A stretch of 64,000 nt of DNA from Aequorivita xiaoshiensis (GCF_022008395.1 NZ_JAIRBB010000001.1:620001-684000); one strand, 5' to 3'. Shown: positions 45,148 through 54,624, counted from the first letter of the stretch. Made by a program: numbers and translations. The notes: a model not told the origin generated them from the letters alone.

Positions 45148-45957
45148 ATGAAACAGCCTGAACTCGGTCAAAAAATTTTAGAGTTACGTAAAAAGAAAGG
45201 TTTAACTCAAGAAGAACTTGTGGAGCAATGTAATATAAATGTACGCACCATTCAAAGAATAGAAGCCGGCGAGGTTACCCCGCGCAGTTTTACTTTAAAA
45301 ACCATTTTAAACGCCTTAGGCGAAAATCTAGAAAATTTAAAAAAGGCAGATAAGGTTAAGGCTATAAATCGAAATTGGGAAAATTATCGATTTTCAATTA
45401 TCTATTTTAGAATAGCTTGGATTTGTGGATTGGTATATTTTCTGTCGGGTTTTGTAGAATTTGCAGTGGACTATGCTCGATTTCAAGAAAATGAATTAAT
45501 CATTCCAAATGCTGCGTATGTAAGTATGAAATTTATCGTTTTGATAACTTTTATTTACTTTATGTGGGGCTTTATTTTAAGCGGGAAAATTTTTAACAAT
45601 TACCTCTTAAAGATTGGTTCCTACTTTTTAATTGGGGTAACGATTTTGTTTTATGGTTACGACATGATATCGCTGTATTACGAATTATTCTACATAGAAT
45701 ATGTAATTGTAATCCAATCTATTTTTTTCGGAATAGGTGGTTTCATTTTTGGATTGGGACTCATGCGGTTGAAAAATGTATCTGGTAATATTCCGGGAAT
45801 AGCCGGAGGTTTTCAGGTAGTAAGTGGTATTTTATTTACCCTAGTATTTATGGCTTGGTTGGGTATATTCTTTTTAATATTTACCGTGATTTTGCAAATT
45901 ATTCTTCTTTATAAAATTGAAGAGCTAGCAAAGGAAAACATTGAAAGTTTAGAATAA
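45148..45957 (+). CDS. Membrane-anchored XRE-family transcriptional regulator
   Basis: A 269-residue protein. Residues 5-62 are an XRE helix-turn-helix: LGQKILELRKKKGLTQEELVEQCNINVRTIQRIEAGEVTPRSFTLKT is the scanning region, with QEELVEQC and VRTIQRIE as the two helices. Residues ~80-258 contain about five or six membrane helices (such as IAWICGLVYFLSGFVEFAV, FIVLITFIYFMWGFILSG and SIFFGIGGFIFGLGLM) ending in an amphipathic helix. The DNA-binding end should be cytoplasmic, so the protein may sense a membrane state. The ATG at 45148 is chosen over a GTG at 45112, as it opens the HTH region. The operator-like sequence upstream suggests autoregulation, an inference. Confidence 0.83.
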   Translation: MKQPELGQKILELRKKKGLTQEELVEQCNINVRTIQRIEAGEVTPRSFTLKTILNALGENLENLKKADKVKAINRNWENYRFSIIYFRIAWICGLVYFLSGFVEFAVDYARFQENELIIPNAAYVSMKFIVLITFIYFMWGFILSGKIFNNYLLKIGSYFLIGVTILFYGYDMISLYYELFYIEYVIVIQSIFFGIGGFIFGLGLMRLKNVSGNIPGIAGGFQVVSGILFTLVFMAWLGIFFLIFTVILQIILLYKIEELAKENIESLE

Positions 45958-45960
45958 GAT

Positions 45961-46845
45961 TTAATCGAACAGTGGAGACGATAAGTATCGATCTCCACGG
46001 TCGCAAATTATCGCTACCACAACTCCGCTGTCTATAGTTTCAATTAGTTTTAAAGCAGCTGCAACACTTCCGCCGCTACTCATTCCGGCAAAAACGCCTT
46101 CTTCTTCAGCTAAGCGTTTCGTCATTTTTGTGGCTTCCTCTTCACTTACCTCAATAACTTGATCAACTTTGTTAGGATTAAATATTTTTGGCAGATAAGC
46201 TTTTGGCCACTTTCTAATTCCAGGGATTTTAGCTCCATCGGTAGGTTGTGCACCTATAATTTGAATGTCTTTATTCTTTTCTTTTAGAAATGTAGAAACT
46301 CCCATAATTGTACCTGTTGTTCCCATTGCCGATACAAAATGCGTTATATTACCGTCACTATCATTCCAAATCTCTGGACCGGTGGTTTTAAAATGGGCTT
46401 TCCAATTATCATTGTTTGCAAATTGGTTGAAAGAGTAATACCCTTCTTCTGCTACCTTCTTTTCAGCATAATCTCTAGCGCCTTCAATTCCGATATCGGC
46501 TGAGGTTAATGTAACTTTAGCTCCATAGGCACGCATAGTTTCAACCCGTTCTTTGGTAGAGTTTTCAGGCATGACAAGTTCAATGCTTAACTTAAATATT
46601 CCTGCAATCATCGCTAAAGCAATCCCGGTATTACCGCTAGTAGCTTCAATTAGTTTGGAGTCTTTATCAATTTCACCTCTATCTAATGCCGACTTAATCA
46701 TGTTGTAAGCTGCACGGTCTTTTACGCTACCACCAGGATTTTGTCCTTCTAATTTTAAAAGCAAGGTGACGTTTGGATTGTTTACCAAACGAGTTGCTTT
46801 TATCAGTGGCGTTTTTCCTATAAAATCTATGATGTTTTTATACAT
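45961..46845 (-). CDS. cysM: Cysteine synthase (O-acetylserine sulfhydrylase B type)
   Basis: A 294-residue PLP enzyme that makes cysteine from O-acetylserine and sulfide (or thiosulfate). The PLP lysine is Lys42 in PGGSVKDRAAYNM, the substrate loop is ATSGNTGIALAMIAG, and the phosphate-binding GTTGTIMG block follows. The C-terminal AGMSSGGSVAAAL is also typical. The length fits CysM (~290-300). It overlaps the end of cysE by 8 bp, so the two enzymes of serine-to-cysteine conversion are coupled. Confidence 0.95.
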   Translation of the reverse strand: MYKNIIDFIGKTPLIKATRLVNNPNVTLLLKLEGQNPGGSVKDRAAYNMIKSALDRGEIDKDSKLIEATSGNTGIALAMIAGIFKLSIELVMPENSTKERVETMRAYGAKVTLTSADIGIEGARDYAEKKVAEEGYYSFNQFANNDNWKAHFKTTGPEIWNDSDGNITHFVSAMGTTGTIMGVSTFLKEKNKDIQIIGAQPTDGAKIPGIRKWPKAYLPKIFNPNKVDQVIEVSEEEATKMTKRLAEEEGVFAGMSSGGSVAAALKLIETIDSGVVVAIICDRGDRYLSSPLFD

Positions 46846-47626
46846 TTTCTGCTGTTTTAACTCTTACTTGACTTATGTTTGATACTAGTGAATTTGGTGC
46901 AATAGACTTGGTTACCCATGCATTACCTCCAATTATACTATTGGCTCCAATTACAGTTTCACCACCCAAAATTGTTGCGTTAGCATAGATTACTACGTTG
47001 TCTTCAACCGTAGGGTGGCGTTTTATGTTGCGTAAGTCTCTTGCTACTGATAGTGCTCCCAAAGTTACACCTTGATATATTTTTACGTTGTTTTTAATCA
47101 CGGTGGTTTCTCCAATAACAGTCCCAGTAGCGTGATCTAGATAAAACGACTCACCTATTTGAGCCCCTGGGTTGATATCTGCTCCTGTAATATGATGCGC
47201 ATATTCGCTCATTAACCTTGGAATTAATGGCATTTTCAATTTATAAAACTCGTGGCTTAACCTGTGTATTACAATGGCGTAAAATCCAGGGTACGACAAA
47301 TAAATTTCCTCAATAGAGTTGGCTGCGGGATCATTTTTTAAAAATGCTTCAGCATCTTTGTTTAACTTTTTTAAAATTTCGGGAAGTTTTTCAACATAGT
47401 TTTTCCACAATTTTCTACAAGGCTTTTCAGGCTTCCAACAAGCAATGTCAGACAATTCCTCAAACATTGCTTCCAAGATTTGTAGGTTTTTAGAAACCGA
47501 TGTTTCTGAATCGAAGAGAGTTAAGAATAAAAGATCTGTAAATACTTCTGTTCGAACTTTTAATCGATACTTTAGATTCGGGTTTTCCTTTTGCTTTTCT
47601 ATAGCTTGAATTATATCGTCGTTCAT
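46838..47626 (-). CDS. cysE: Serine O-acetyltransferase
   Basis: A 262-residue enzyme that acetylates serine with acetyl-CoA as the first step of cysteine synthesis. A helical N-terminal region (~1-125) precedes the left-handed beta-helix with hexapeptide repeats (DINPGAQIGESFYLDHATGTVIGETTVI). The catalytic His lies in LDHATG, and GVTLGALS with a following NVVIYANATILGGETVIG carries the remaining turns. The C-terminus lacks the long tail of some CysE proteins, so feedback control may differ. It is upstream of cysM and translationally coupled to it. Confidence 0.93.
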   Translation of the reverse strand: MNDDIIQAIEKQKENPNLKYRLKVRTEVFTDLLFLTLFDSETSVSKNLQILEAMFEELSDIACWKPEKPCRKLWKNYVEKLPEILKKLNKDAEAFLKNDPAANSIEEIYLSYPGFYAIVIHRLSHEFYKLKMPLIPRLMSEYAHHITGADINPGAQIGESFYLDHATGTVIGETTVIKNNVKIYQGVTLGALSVARDLRNIKRHPTVEDNVVIYANATILGGETVIGANSIIGGNAWVTKSIAPNSLVSNISQVRVKTAENV

Positions 47627-47745
47627 ATTGTATTTTTAATGTTGAAATTAAAAAGTGAGTTTAATCTTCTAAAGTTACAGAAATAATAAAAAAGTATTCT
47701 CCACCTACCAACTTGCAAAGATTATTTTTCCATTCAAAAGATTGA

Positions 47746-47753
47746 TAGCTTTG
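47746..47753 (+). promoter_or_regulatory. -7 promoter element of the TlpA-like gene
   Basis: TAGCTTTG matches the consensus and lies 17 bp before the start codon at 47771; no TTG at the optimal spacing was found. Confidence 0.42.
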
Positions 47754-47770
47754 TAAATTAATTAACTATC

Positions 47771-49099
47771 ATGATCAAAAAAATATTACTTCTAGTTCTT
47801 TTAAGTCCTTTCTTTCTTTATTGTCAAGATTCTATGACAGGACAATTTTCTCCAAAGGAAGACTTTGATTTTGCCATTTTATACCGCTTAACGCCAACAG
47901 GTAGAGTTTATGCTCAGGACACCAAAATTGGAAATGATGGAAGGTTAAAAATGAATTTCGATTCACTTTCAAAAGGCAGTTACCGATTGGTTTATAATTT
48001 ACCAGAAGAAAACAACTATTTTGATTTTATATATGATGGAAATGAAGCGGTATCCTTTACATTTTCTGAACCCACTGGTGTAGTATTCACAGATACTCAA
48101 AATAAAATCCTTAATGAGTATTTAAAAGAAATGGAGGCTGTTGAAAAGGCATTGAATTCGGAATTGACTTCTGAAAGTCCAAATACCACAGACGTTAAAA
48201 CGCTTCTTAGAAAACAAATAGATATTCAAAATAAGGCCGAGAATGAATCGAAAAACACTTTTGTTTCATTATTCGTCAAGGCTAATAAGCCCTATATCCC
48301 AAATGATTTTAAAAATAGAAGCTTATACTACGGAGAGAAGAAAACAAATTTCTTTAGCAATTTTGACTTTGGAGATATGCAACTACAGAGCTCCTCTTTT
48401 CCTTTAAGAATTATTGAAAAATATTACGAAGAATTCACCTTAATTCAAGGTTCTACATTTTATCGTTCTCTTATAAATGACATATATTTCGAAGTTAAAA
48501 ACAGCGATTCTGAATTTCAAAAAACATTATTAGCGGAGTTTTGGCAATCTTTAGTAAATAAAAACAAAAAAAATGCAGCCAACTATTTAGCCGACAATTA
48601 TTTGACAGACCTTGCTACATCACAGGGTGATGCTGTTCTGATTAAAAAGTTAGATTTATTTAAAAATCTATCTATTGGAGCCAAGGTCCCAAATTTTTCT
48701 TGGAAAGATAAAAACGGTAATGAAAACACGCTTTATAACACAGACGTAGCTGAATATTATGTCCTGGCCTTCTGGAGCTCAGACTGTCCTTACTGTATGG
48801 AAAATATGCCTGTTTTAAATGAAAAAATGAATGCTATAAATAGTAATAAAATTAAAGTAATAGCTGTTGGTTTAGAAATGGAAGATGAGCCTTGGAAACA
48901 AACAACTGAACAGCTCACTAATTTTATCCACGTATTGAGAAAGAATGAGGACCGCGCCGCTATTACTTTAGATTATAATGTGACAGGAACCCCTACTTAT
49001 TTTGTTTTGGATAAGGATAAAAAGATAATCGGAACCCCTCAAGGTCAAAATGCTTTATTTGGTATTATTGATACTTTAGAAGCCTACAAAAAACAGTAA
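47771..49099 (+). CDS. TlpA-like periplasmic thioredoxin-fold protein
   Basis: A 442-residue secreted protein: a signal peptide (MIKKILLLVLLSPFFLYC; the Cys followed by QDS makes a lipoprotein also possible), an N-terminal DUF4369-like beta domain (~20-115), a helical middle, and a C-terminal thioredoxin fold (~310-442). The active site CPYC is at residues 339-342 (FWSSDCPYCMENMPVLN), and the cis-proline region reads VTGTPTYFVLD. It should reduce or rearrange disulfides of envelope proteins or respond to surface thiols; the partner is not known. It lies between cysE (divergent) and yraN (convergent). Confidence 0.87.
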   Translation: MIKKILLLVLLSPFFLYCQDSMTGQFSPKEDFDFAILYRLTPTGRVYAQDTKIGNDGRLKMNFDSLSKGSYRLVYNLPEENNYFDFIYDGNEAVSFTFSEPTGVVFTDTQNKILNEYLKEMEAVEKALNSELTSESPNTTDVKTLLRKQIDIQNKAENESKNTFVSLFVKANKPYIPNDFKNRSLYYGEKKTNFFSNFDFGDMQLQSSSFPLRIIEKYYEEFTLIQGSTFYRSLINDIYFEVKNSDSEFQKTLLAEFWQSLVNKNKKNAANYLADNYLTDLATSQGDAVLIKKLDLFKNLSIGAKVPNFSWKDKNGNENTLYNTDVAEYYVLAFWSSDCPYCMENMPVLNEKMNAINSNKIKVIAVGLEMEDEPWKQTTEQLTNFIHVLRKNEDRAAITLDYNVTGTPTYFVLDKDKKIIGTPQGQNALFGIIDTLEAYKKQ

Positions 49100-49155
49100 G
49101 AAAATCTATGAGTTCTGTAGTTTTTGCAACTTAAAGTAGGTGAGTCTTTTAAGCA

Positions 49156-49518
49156 CTAAAAATGATAAAAAGCATTTTCAAAATGCTCTAAATTTTCGGT
49201 TTTTTGATTTTTTAGAATGGCAATAATATCGAAACGAACTTCAACGTCTAGTTCATTTGAAATTATATATTCGTTTGCAGCTTTCACAAGGTTTTTAATC
49301 TTCCCCGGAGTAACAAAGCTCTGAGGGTCGCCAAAAAAGTCGCTATTTCTAGTTTTAACCTCAACAATTACCACGGTATCTTCTTCTTTTTGAGCAATAA
49401 TGTCTATCTCTGCTTTGTCAAAAAAGAAATTCCGACACAGAATTTTGTAGCCGCTATTTATTAAGTATTGAGCGGCTATTTCTTCTCCTATTTTTCCAAG
49501 TTCATTGTGATTGGCCAT
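49156..49518 (-). CDS. YraN-family (UPF0102) endonuclease-like protein
   Basis: A 120-residue protein of the YraN family, small proteins with a restriction-endonuclease-like fold and poorly known role. The core motif is ELGKIGEEIAAQYLINSGYKIL, then KAEIDIIAQKEEDTVVIVEVKTR, with the Asp and the ExK catalytic-type residues (EIDII and VEVKTR). The C-terminus has VRFDIIAI. Length is normal. It sits in a loose gene set with the LD-carboxypeptidase and metG, a neighbourhood commonly seen in Flavobacteria. Confidence 0.88.
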   Translation of the reverse strand: MANHNELGKIGEEIAAQYLINSGYKILCRNFFFDKAEIDIIAQKEEDTVVIVEVKTRNSDFFGDPQSFVTPGKIKNLVKAANEYIISNELDVEVRFDIIAILKNQKTENLEHFENAFYHF

Positions 49519-49639
49519 ACTACGCTAAAATTATTGAAAATTGAAAATTCAAGCTTCAACTATTTAAATTTCATTTAGCAATTTAAAGGATGTTTTTTTA
49601 ACCTCAGCTGTTTTATTTATTCTGCAAATTAGCTCATCA

Positions 49640-50269
49640 TTATTCTCTACCTACAAACAATGTAATAATATTTGATTTATGTGCGGAATTCCTAACTAAT
49701 AATTTGAGTTTTACGCTTTTTCCTTCATCCTCATATGTACCCCAAGGTATACTCGCTCCCCAAAATCCCTCTGGATTTATTTTTTCGCGAATCGGAGTCC
49801 AATCTTGAATCAATCTATTGTTTTGATCAACCCTAAACATCTTTACTTCTACTGTACGTCCTGCTGGGCCTTCGCCGTGAAGTTGTACGTTGGGAATATG
49901 TCCTTCATTATTTCCCGATACACTCTCACCTAAAACATAAAAGTTGGAATGTGGATATTGTTGTGAGATATGAGGAAAGATAATAGCAAACTCTTTACTT
50001 GGTGCTCCTTTTTTAGTTGGAGGAATCTGTTCTCCAGTAATAGGATCGATGCGGCCGTGTATCACTCTTTGCCGTTTTGGAGCTATTTTTCTGTTATCAG
50101 GATTAACTACTATAATTTGATTGGTGTCTGCTAATTTTTTATTAGAAGGAGTGGTAATTCTCTGGTTTGTAGCATCTTTTGTTTTCGTTCTCTTGGTTAT
50201 TTGCGAATAAATTGGCGTAGCCACAAGTAAACACAATAGCGTACTTAGAAATAATAAATTAGTTTTCAT
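49640..50269 (-). CDS. Secreted protein of unknown function
   Basis: A 209-residue protein with a clear signal peptide (LLFLSTLLCLLVATPIYSQ, cleaved near 22), a basic Lys/Arg/Thr-rich linker (~23-75) and a C-terminal ~125-residue domain with beta-strand character: NFYVLGESVSGNNEGHIPNV, EVKMFRVDQNNRLIQDWTPI and VKLKLLVRNSAHKSNIITLFVG. The middle contains IHGRIDPITGEQIPPTKKGA. The C-terminal domain looks like a carbohydrate- or protein-binding sandwich, but I cannot name a family. It is single, with a 550-bp gap upstream. Confidence 0.7.
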   Translation of the reverse strand: MKTNLLFLSTLLCLLVATPIYSQITKRTKTKDATNQRITTPSNKKLADTNQIIVVNPDNRKIAPKRQRVIHGRIDPITGEQIPPTKKGAPSKEFAIIFPHISQQYPHSNFYVLGESVSGNNEGHIPNVQLHGEGPAGRTVEVKMFRVDQNNRLIQDWTPIREKINPEGFWGASIPWGTYEDEGKSVKLKLLVRNSAHKSNIITLFVGRE

Positions 50270-50820
50270 AACTGTTTCCTATATTGGTTAGTAATTTTTA
50301 AATCAAACAATTAAAAATACAAAACCATATTGCAGAATTTCAAAGGTTTATGGAGTTTGGTGGGGTTTAATGAGTATAAGACGCTTTTGAGTTAGAGTCT
50401 GGTAAAATAACGATTTCAATGTTGATACAATTTCCTGATAATAATGTGTCTCACTCACAGTATTATTGAATTAATAAAGTGTGTTGTTACTAAATGCGCA
50501 AAATGTATTTTGCTTTCTTCTTCACTATTTTTACAAAATATTCCATTCTATCTTTTTTCGTCCAAAATTCTGTTTTGGTAAACTAGATAGAATCTGGCCA
50601 AATTATAAAATTTAAAATTGAATTTGAATACCAATTTACATAGTTTAAATGTCTTTAAATTAATAGTTACAAACTCAAGTATTTCATTTGCCTTTAACAT
50701 GAAAACATTGAAATTCTGAGCAATAAATAGTGATGTCCGTTCATGGGCAGTCGAGAACTTGAAATTCTTCACTATAAAGAGGTTTCGACTGCGCTCAACC
50801 TGACAACGGACTTGAATTTT
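50270..50820. other. Gene-free stretch with a palindromic repeat
   Basis: About 550 bp, very AT-rich. The right end holds the repeat at 50735-50811. A weak AATAAT...ATTATT inverted repeat is near 50435-50470. I found no supported reading frame and no RNA gene. Confidence 0.55.
50735..50811. repeat. Inverted pair of dispersed palindromes downstream of the carboxypeptidase gene
   Basis: GTCCGTT (50735-50741) and AACGGAC (50805-50811) bound a block that contains two family cores in opposite orientation: an inverted GTTCTCGACTGC-type copy (GCAGTCGAGAAC) and TTTCGACTGCGCTCAACCTG. It ends about 10 bp before the carboxypeptidase stop codon. Confidence 0.7.
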
Positions 50821-51735
50821 TTAAAAGTTCAAAATCACTTTGTCGTTTTCAGAGTTCAATTTTACCTCCCTCCCAAAAATCATCGCTTGATTGTCTTTAA
50901 TATGCCCTGCGGGAAAATTGAAGTAAACGGGGAAGTTGTAATCTTTTACTGCTTCTAAAATTATCTCTTCAGCATTTTTTCCGAAAGGAATCGCATTATC
51001 GTGCATATCTGTCATTCCACCAATAATTAGTGCCTTAAGGTTTGCCAACATTCCATTTCTTTTTAAATTCATCATCATCCTATCAATGTGATATAGGTAT
51101 TCATCTAAGTCTTCAATAAAAAGAATTTTGCCATCAGTATTTATTGCTGAATTACTTCCACAGAGCGAATAAAGCACAGAAAGATTTCCGCCAACTATTT
51201 TGCCTTGAATCGAACTTAGCTGCTGTTTTTGTTGAAAAGTTTTATTGTAAGTATTAACATTAAAAGCGATTGAATATTCTTGCTCAAATAAAACCTTCCG
51301 AATTGATTCTCTTGCTGCCTCAGTTTTATTTTCGATATCTAAGCACATTTGTGCGTGTAAGGTTTCAATTCCTAAATTGTGAATGTACGAGTGCAATACG
51401 GTAACATCACTATAGCCAATAATCCATTTTGGATTTTTTTGAAATGCTGAAAAATCTAACATATCAATCATTTTAACAGTACCATAACCACCTCTGGCAC
51501 ACCAAATAGCTTTGATGTATGGATTGTCGAGCATTTGCTGAAAATCTTCGGCTCTTAATTTTTCATTCCCAGCAAATTGATTTTCTTCGGCTCCAATAGT
51601 TTTTCCTAAAACAGCTTTTAATCCCCAGCTTTCTAAAATTTTAAGTGCTGGTTGTAATTCTTTTTTTTTAAGTTTTCGAGCGGTAGACACTATCGCAATT
51701 GTATCACCTTTTTGAAGTGTATTTGGTGTTATCAT
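50821..51735 (-). CDS. LD-carboxypeptidase (peptidase family S66)
   Basis: A 304-residue enzyme that cuts the L-Lys/DAP-D-Ala bond of tetrapeptides during murein recycling (LdcA type). The S66 nucleophile Ser lies in WIIGYSDVTVLHS, with Glu in LFIEDLDEYLYHIDRMM and the catalytic His in PAGHIKDNQAM. The N-terminal GDTIAIVSTARK and WCARGGYGTVKMID are family marks. The ATG at 51735 is chosen; the frame can be extended six codons to a GTG, but with less support. It diverges from metG by 62 bp, and a palindromic repeat follows its 3' end. Confidence 0.92.
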   Translation of the reverse strand: MITPNTLQKGDTIAIVSTARKLKKKELQPALKILESWGLKAVLGKTIGAEENQFAGNEKLRAEDFQQMLDNPYIKAIWCARGGYGTVKMIDMLDFSAFQKNPKWIIGYSDVTVLHSYIHNLGIETLHAQMCLDIENKTEAARESIRKVLFEQEYSIAFNVNTYNKTFQQKQQLSSIQGKIVGGNLSVLYSLCGSNSAINTDGKILFIEDLDEYLYHIDRMMMNLKRNGMLANLKALIIGGMTDMHDNAIPFGKNAEEIILEAVKDYNFPVYFNFPAGHIKDNQAMIFGREVKLNSENDKVILNF

Positions 51736-51772
51736 GAATCGATTTAAAACCACAAATTACTACATTTATATG

Positions 51773-51780
51773 TACTTTTG
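51773..51780 (+). promoter_or_regulatory. -7 promoter element of metG
   Basis: TACTTTTG matches the consensus 17 bp before the metG start codon, inside the short divergent spacer shared with the LD-carboxypeptidase gene. Confidence 0.45.
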
Positions 51781-51797
51781 TACTTTCAAAAAAAATT

Positions 51798-53921
51798 ATG
51801 GAAAAAAACCCAAATAGGTATACAATTACCGCAGCCTTACCATACACAAACGGCCCCGTTCATATTGGCCATTTAGCAGGTGTTTATGTGCCAGCTGATA
51901 TTTACGCGCGCTATCAAAGACTTCAAAACAAAGATGTCGCATTTATTTGTGGTAGTGATGAACACGGAGTACCAATTACCATAAAAGCGAAAAAAGAAGG
52001 AATTACGCCGCAACAAGTAGTGGATAAATACCACGGAATCATCAAAAATAGTTTTGAGGAATTCGGGATTTCTTTTGATAACTATTCGCGTACTTCTGCT
52101 GAAATTCACCATAAAACCGCTTCAGATTTTTTCAAAAAACTATATGACGATGGTAAATTCACCGAAGAAGTTACCGAGCAATTATACGATGAAGAAGCAA
52201 ATCAGTTTCTTGCAGACAGATATATTACAGGAACTTGCCCAAAATGCGGGAATGAAGAAGCTTACGGCGACCAATGTGAAAAATGTGGCTCGAGTTTAAA
52301 CGCTACCGATTTAATTAATCCGAAAAGTGCTATTTCAGGAAATGTGCCTGTTTTAAAAGAGACAAAGCATTGGTTTTTGCCATTGAATGAATATGAAGAT
52401 TTTTTAAAACAGTGGATTCTAGTAGACCATAAAAAAGATTGGAAAACTAACGTTTACGGCCAGTGTAAAAGTTGGATAGACGATGGTTTACGCCCTCGTG
52501 CAGTTACCCGCGATCTAGATTGGGGAATTCCTGTGCCAGTAGAAGGAGCAGACGGAAAAGTACTTTACGTTTGGTTTGATGCGCCTATTGGATATATCTC
52601 TTCAACCAAAGAGTGGGCCGCCCGCGAAGGTAAAAATTGGGAAGATTATTGGAAAAACGAGAATACCAAAATGCTTCATTTTATCGGGAAAGATAATATT
52701 GTATTTCACTGTATCATTTTTCCGTCAATGTTAAAAGCCGAAGGCAGTTATATTTTACCAGAAAATGTGCCTGCAAACGAATTTTTAAATCTTGAAGGCA
52801 ATAAAATTTCTACCAGTAAAAATTGGGCAGTTTGGTTACACGAATATTTGGAGGATTTTCCAAACCAGCAAGATGTGTTGCGTTATACTTTAACTGCGAA
52901 TGCGCCTGAAACAAAGGATAACGATTTTACCTGGGCTGATTTTCAAACTCGTAACAACAGTGAACTGGTTGCCATTTTCGGAAACTTCATTAACCGAGTT
53001 GTGGTTTTAACCGATAAATATTACGGAGGAGTTGTTCCGGAGCCATCAACTTTTTCTGAAATTGATAAACAGACCTTAAATGAATTAAAAGCATATCCGT
53101 CTGTAATTGCAAGTTCGTTGGAGCGTTATCGTTTCCGTGAAGCGCAAGCAGAAATGATGAATTTAGCTCGTCTAGGGAATAAATACTTAGCCGATGAAGA
53201 GCCTTGGAAGACGTTCAAAACCGATGAAGAACGCACTAAAACAGTAATGTATGTTGCGTTGCAAATAGCTTCAGCTTTGGCGGTTTTAAGTGAACCATTT
53301 TTGCCGTTTACTTCAGATAAATTGAAAAACATGTTGAATGTTAGCCTGAGCCCTTCGCCTTCGCTCAGGACAGGCTCTGTCGATGGGTCTATTAAATGGA
53401 ACGACGTGTCTTCAAAATCAGAACTTATAAAACCTGGTCATAAAATAAATAAGGCCGAATTGCTATTTAGCAAAATTGAAGACGAGCAAGTGCGAGCACA
53501 ATTAGATAAATTAGAAAAAACAAAAATGGATAATTCAACTACAAACCAAGAAACTTCAGTAGAAGAAGTTGCAGCAATAACACCTCAAAAAGAAACCATT
53601 CAATTCGACGATTTCGTAAAACTCGATATGCGAGTAGGAACCATTCTTGAAGCCGAAAAAATGCCAAAAGCAGATAAACTTTTGGTTTTAAAAGTTGACA
53701 CAGGAATTGACCTCCGCACTATTGTTTCCGGTATTGCTCAAAGCTTTAATGCGGAAGAGATTATTGGTAAAAAAGTTACTGTTTTGGTAAATCTAGCACC
53801 AAGAAAACTTCGCGGCGTAGAAAGTCAAGGAATGATTTTGATGACAGAAGACGCCGATGGAAAATTAGTTTTTATGAATCCTGATACTAGTGGAGTTGAA
53901 AATGGGGCGACGATAAACTAA
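51798..53921 (+). CDS. metG: Methionine--tRNA ligase, long form with C-terminal tRNA-binding domain
   Basis: A 707-residue MetRS. HIGH is intact ([14 protein letters not shown], residues 22-25), the zinc-binding knuckles are [18 protein letters not shown] (~145-162), and the second signature is KISTSKNW (from ~336), a variant of KMSKS common in Bacteroidetes. The anticodon-binding helical domain spans ~390-570 and the C-terminal EMAP/tRBD fold ~605-707 ([18 protein letters not shown]). Within the anticodon domain, residues ~516-530 ([15 protein letters not shown]) are encoded by a dispersed palindromic repeat, an in-frame insert just before the conserved IKW segment. Confidence 0.97.
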   Translation: MEKNPNRYTITAALPYTNGPVHIGHLAGVYVPADIYARYQRLQNKDVAFICGSDEHGVPITIKAKKEGITPQQVVDKYHGIIKNSFEEFGISFDNYSRTSAEIHHKTASDFFKKLYDDGKFTEEVTEQLYDEEANQFLADRYITGTCPKCGNEEAYGDQCEKCGSSLNATDLINPKSAISGNVPVLKETKHWFLPLNEYEDFLKQWILVDHKKDWKTNVYGQCKSWIDDGLRPRAVTRDLDWGIPVPVEGADGKVLYVWFDAPIGYISSTKEWAAREGKNWEDYWKNENTKMLHFIGKDNIVFHCIIFPSMLKAEGSYILPENVPANEFLNLEGNKISTSKNWAVWLHEYLEDFPNQQDVLRYTLTANAPETKDNDFTWADFQTRNNSELVAIFGNFINRVVVLTDKYYGGVVPEPSTFSEIDKQTLNELKAYPSVIASSLERYRFREAQAEMMNLARLGNKYLADEEPWKTFKTDEERTKTVMYVALQIASALAVLSEPFLPFTSDKLKNMLNVSLSPSPSLRTGSVDGSIKWNDVSSKSELIKPGHKINKAELLFSKIEDEQVRAQLDKLEKTKMDNSTTNQETSVEEVAAITPQKETIQFDDFVKLDMRVGTILEAEKMPKADKLLVLKVDTGIDLRTIVSGIAQSFNAEEIIGKKVTVLVNLAPRKLRGVESQGMILMTEDADGKLVFMNPDTSGVENGATIN
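53345..53386 (+). repeat. Dispersed palindromic repeat inserted in frame in metG
   Basis: CCTGAGC (53345-53351) pairs with GCTCAGG (53363-53369), and 23 bases (53348-53370) match the intergenic copy at 24597-24619 with two differences. The reading frame stays open through it. Confidence 0.8.
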
Positions 53922-53989
53922 GTAAGAAAATTTCTTTGCTATCTGATATTACTCTTGTAGGACTTTATTATCGGAATTTTCTAGAAGTA

Positions 53990-54171
53990 AAAGGTTCACC
54001 TTTTGTTTCATAATGATGCCCTTTTAATACTAGAATTGTTTATTTCTTTATTAAGATCTAAATTTATAGTCTAGCATTGAGAGGGCGTTATTTTTTAACG
54101 AAGGAAGGGTTACCCATCGTTATTAAAGGAATGCTGAAACTGAAGCCTGAAAGCGTTAAATCCTAATTATT
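53990..54171 (+). other. Upstream region of the Y1 transposase with a hairpin
   Basis: A hairpin at 54096-54122 has outer arms TAACGA / TCGTTA and inner arms GGGT / ACCC. It may be the left-end recognition structure of the element; no target-site duplication is visible. Confidence 0.45.
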
Positions 54172-54624
54172 ATGGGTCAATCTCTCGTTCAAAATTACGT
54201 CCATATCGTATTCAGCACCAAGCATCGACAACCGCTGATATTCCCTCCAGTAGAAGCGGAACTTCATAGCTATCTCGGTGGTATCTGTAACAAACTCGAT
54301 TCTCAAGTAATAAAAGTAGGTGGTTACACAGATCACGTACATATTCTATGCAAACTCTCTAAAAAAATTGCCTTAATGAAATTGGTAGAATTATTAAAAT
54401 CGAATTCTTCCAAATGGATAAAAACAAAGGGAGTAGCTTATAAAAACTTTTATTGGCAGGATGGTTATGGTGCGTTTTCGGTAAATCCTGCGGAAGTAGA
54501 AGTAGTGGTTGCCTACATTTCTAATCAGCATGAACATCATTCTAAAAGAACATTTAAGGCTGAATTTCGAGCATTTTTAAAAAAGTATAAAGTTGATTAT
54601 GACGAGAAGTATGTTTGGGATTAG
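54172..54624 (+). CDS. IS200/REP-type (Y1, HUH) transposase
   Basis: A 150-residue single-domain Y1 transposase of the TnpA/RAYT group, which cuts and joins single-stranded DNA next to hairpins. The metal-binding HUH is His55-Val-His57 in GGYTDHVHILCKL, and the nucleophile Tyr115 lies in VVAYISNQHEHH. The N-terminus QNYVHIVFSTKHRQPLIFPP and WQDGYGAFSVNP are typical of the REP-associated branch found in Flavobacteria. No tnpB gene is adjacent. GC-rich palindromes lie just downstream (54663-54901), as expected for an element that recognises hairpins. It looks intact, full length, and domesticated or solitary rather than part of a large IS. Confidence 0.87.
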   Translation: MGQSLVQNYVHIVFSTKHRQPLIFPPVEAELHSYLGGICNKLDSQVIKVGGYTDHVHILCKLSKKIALMKLVELLKSNSSKWIKTKGVAYKNFYWQDGYGAFSVNPAEVEVVVAYISNQHEHHSKRTFKAEFRAFLKKYKVDYDEKYVWD

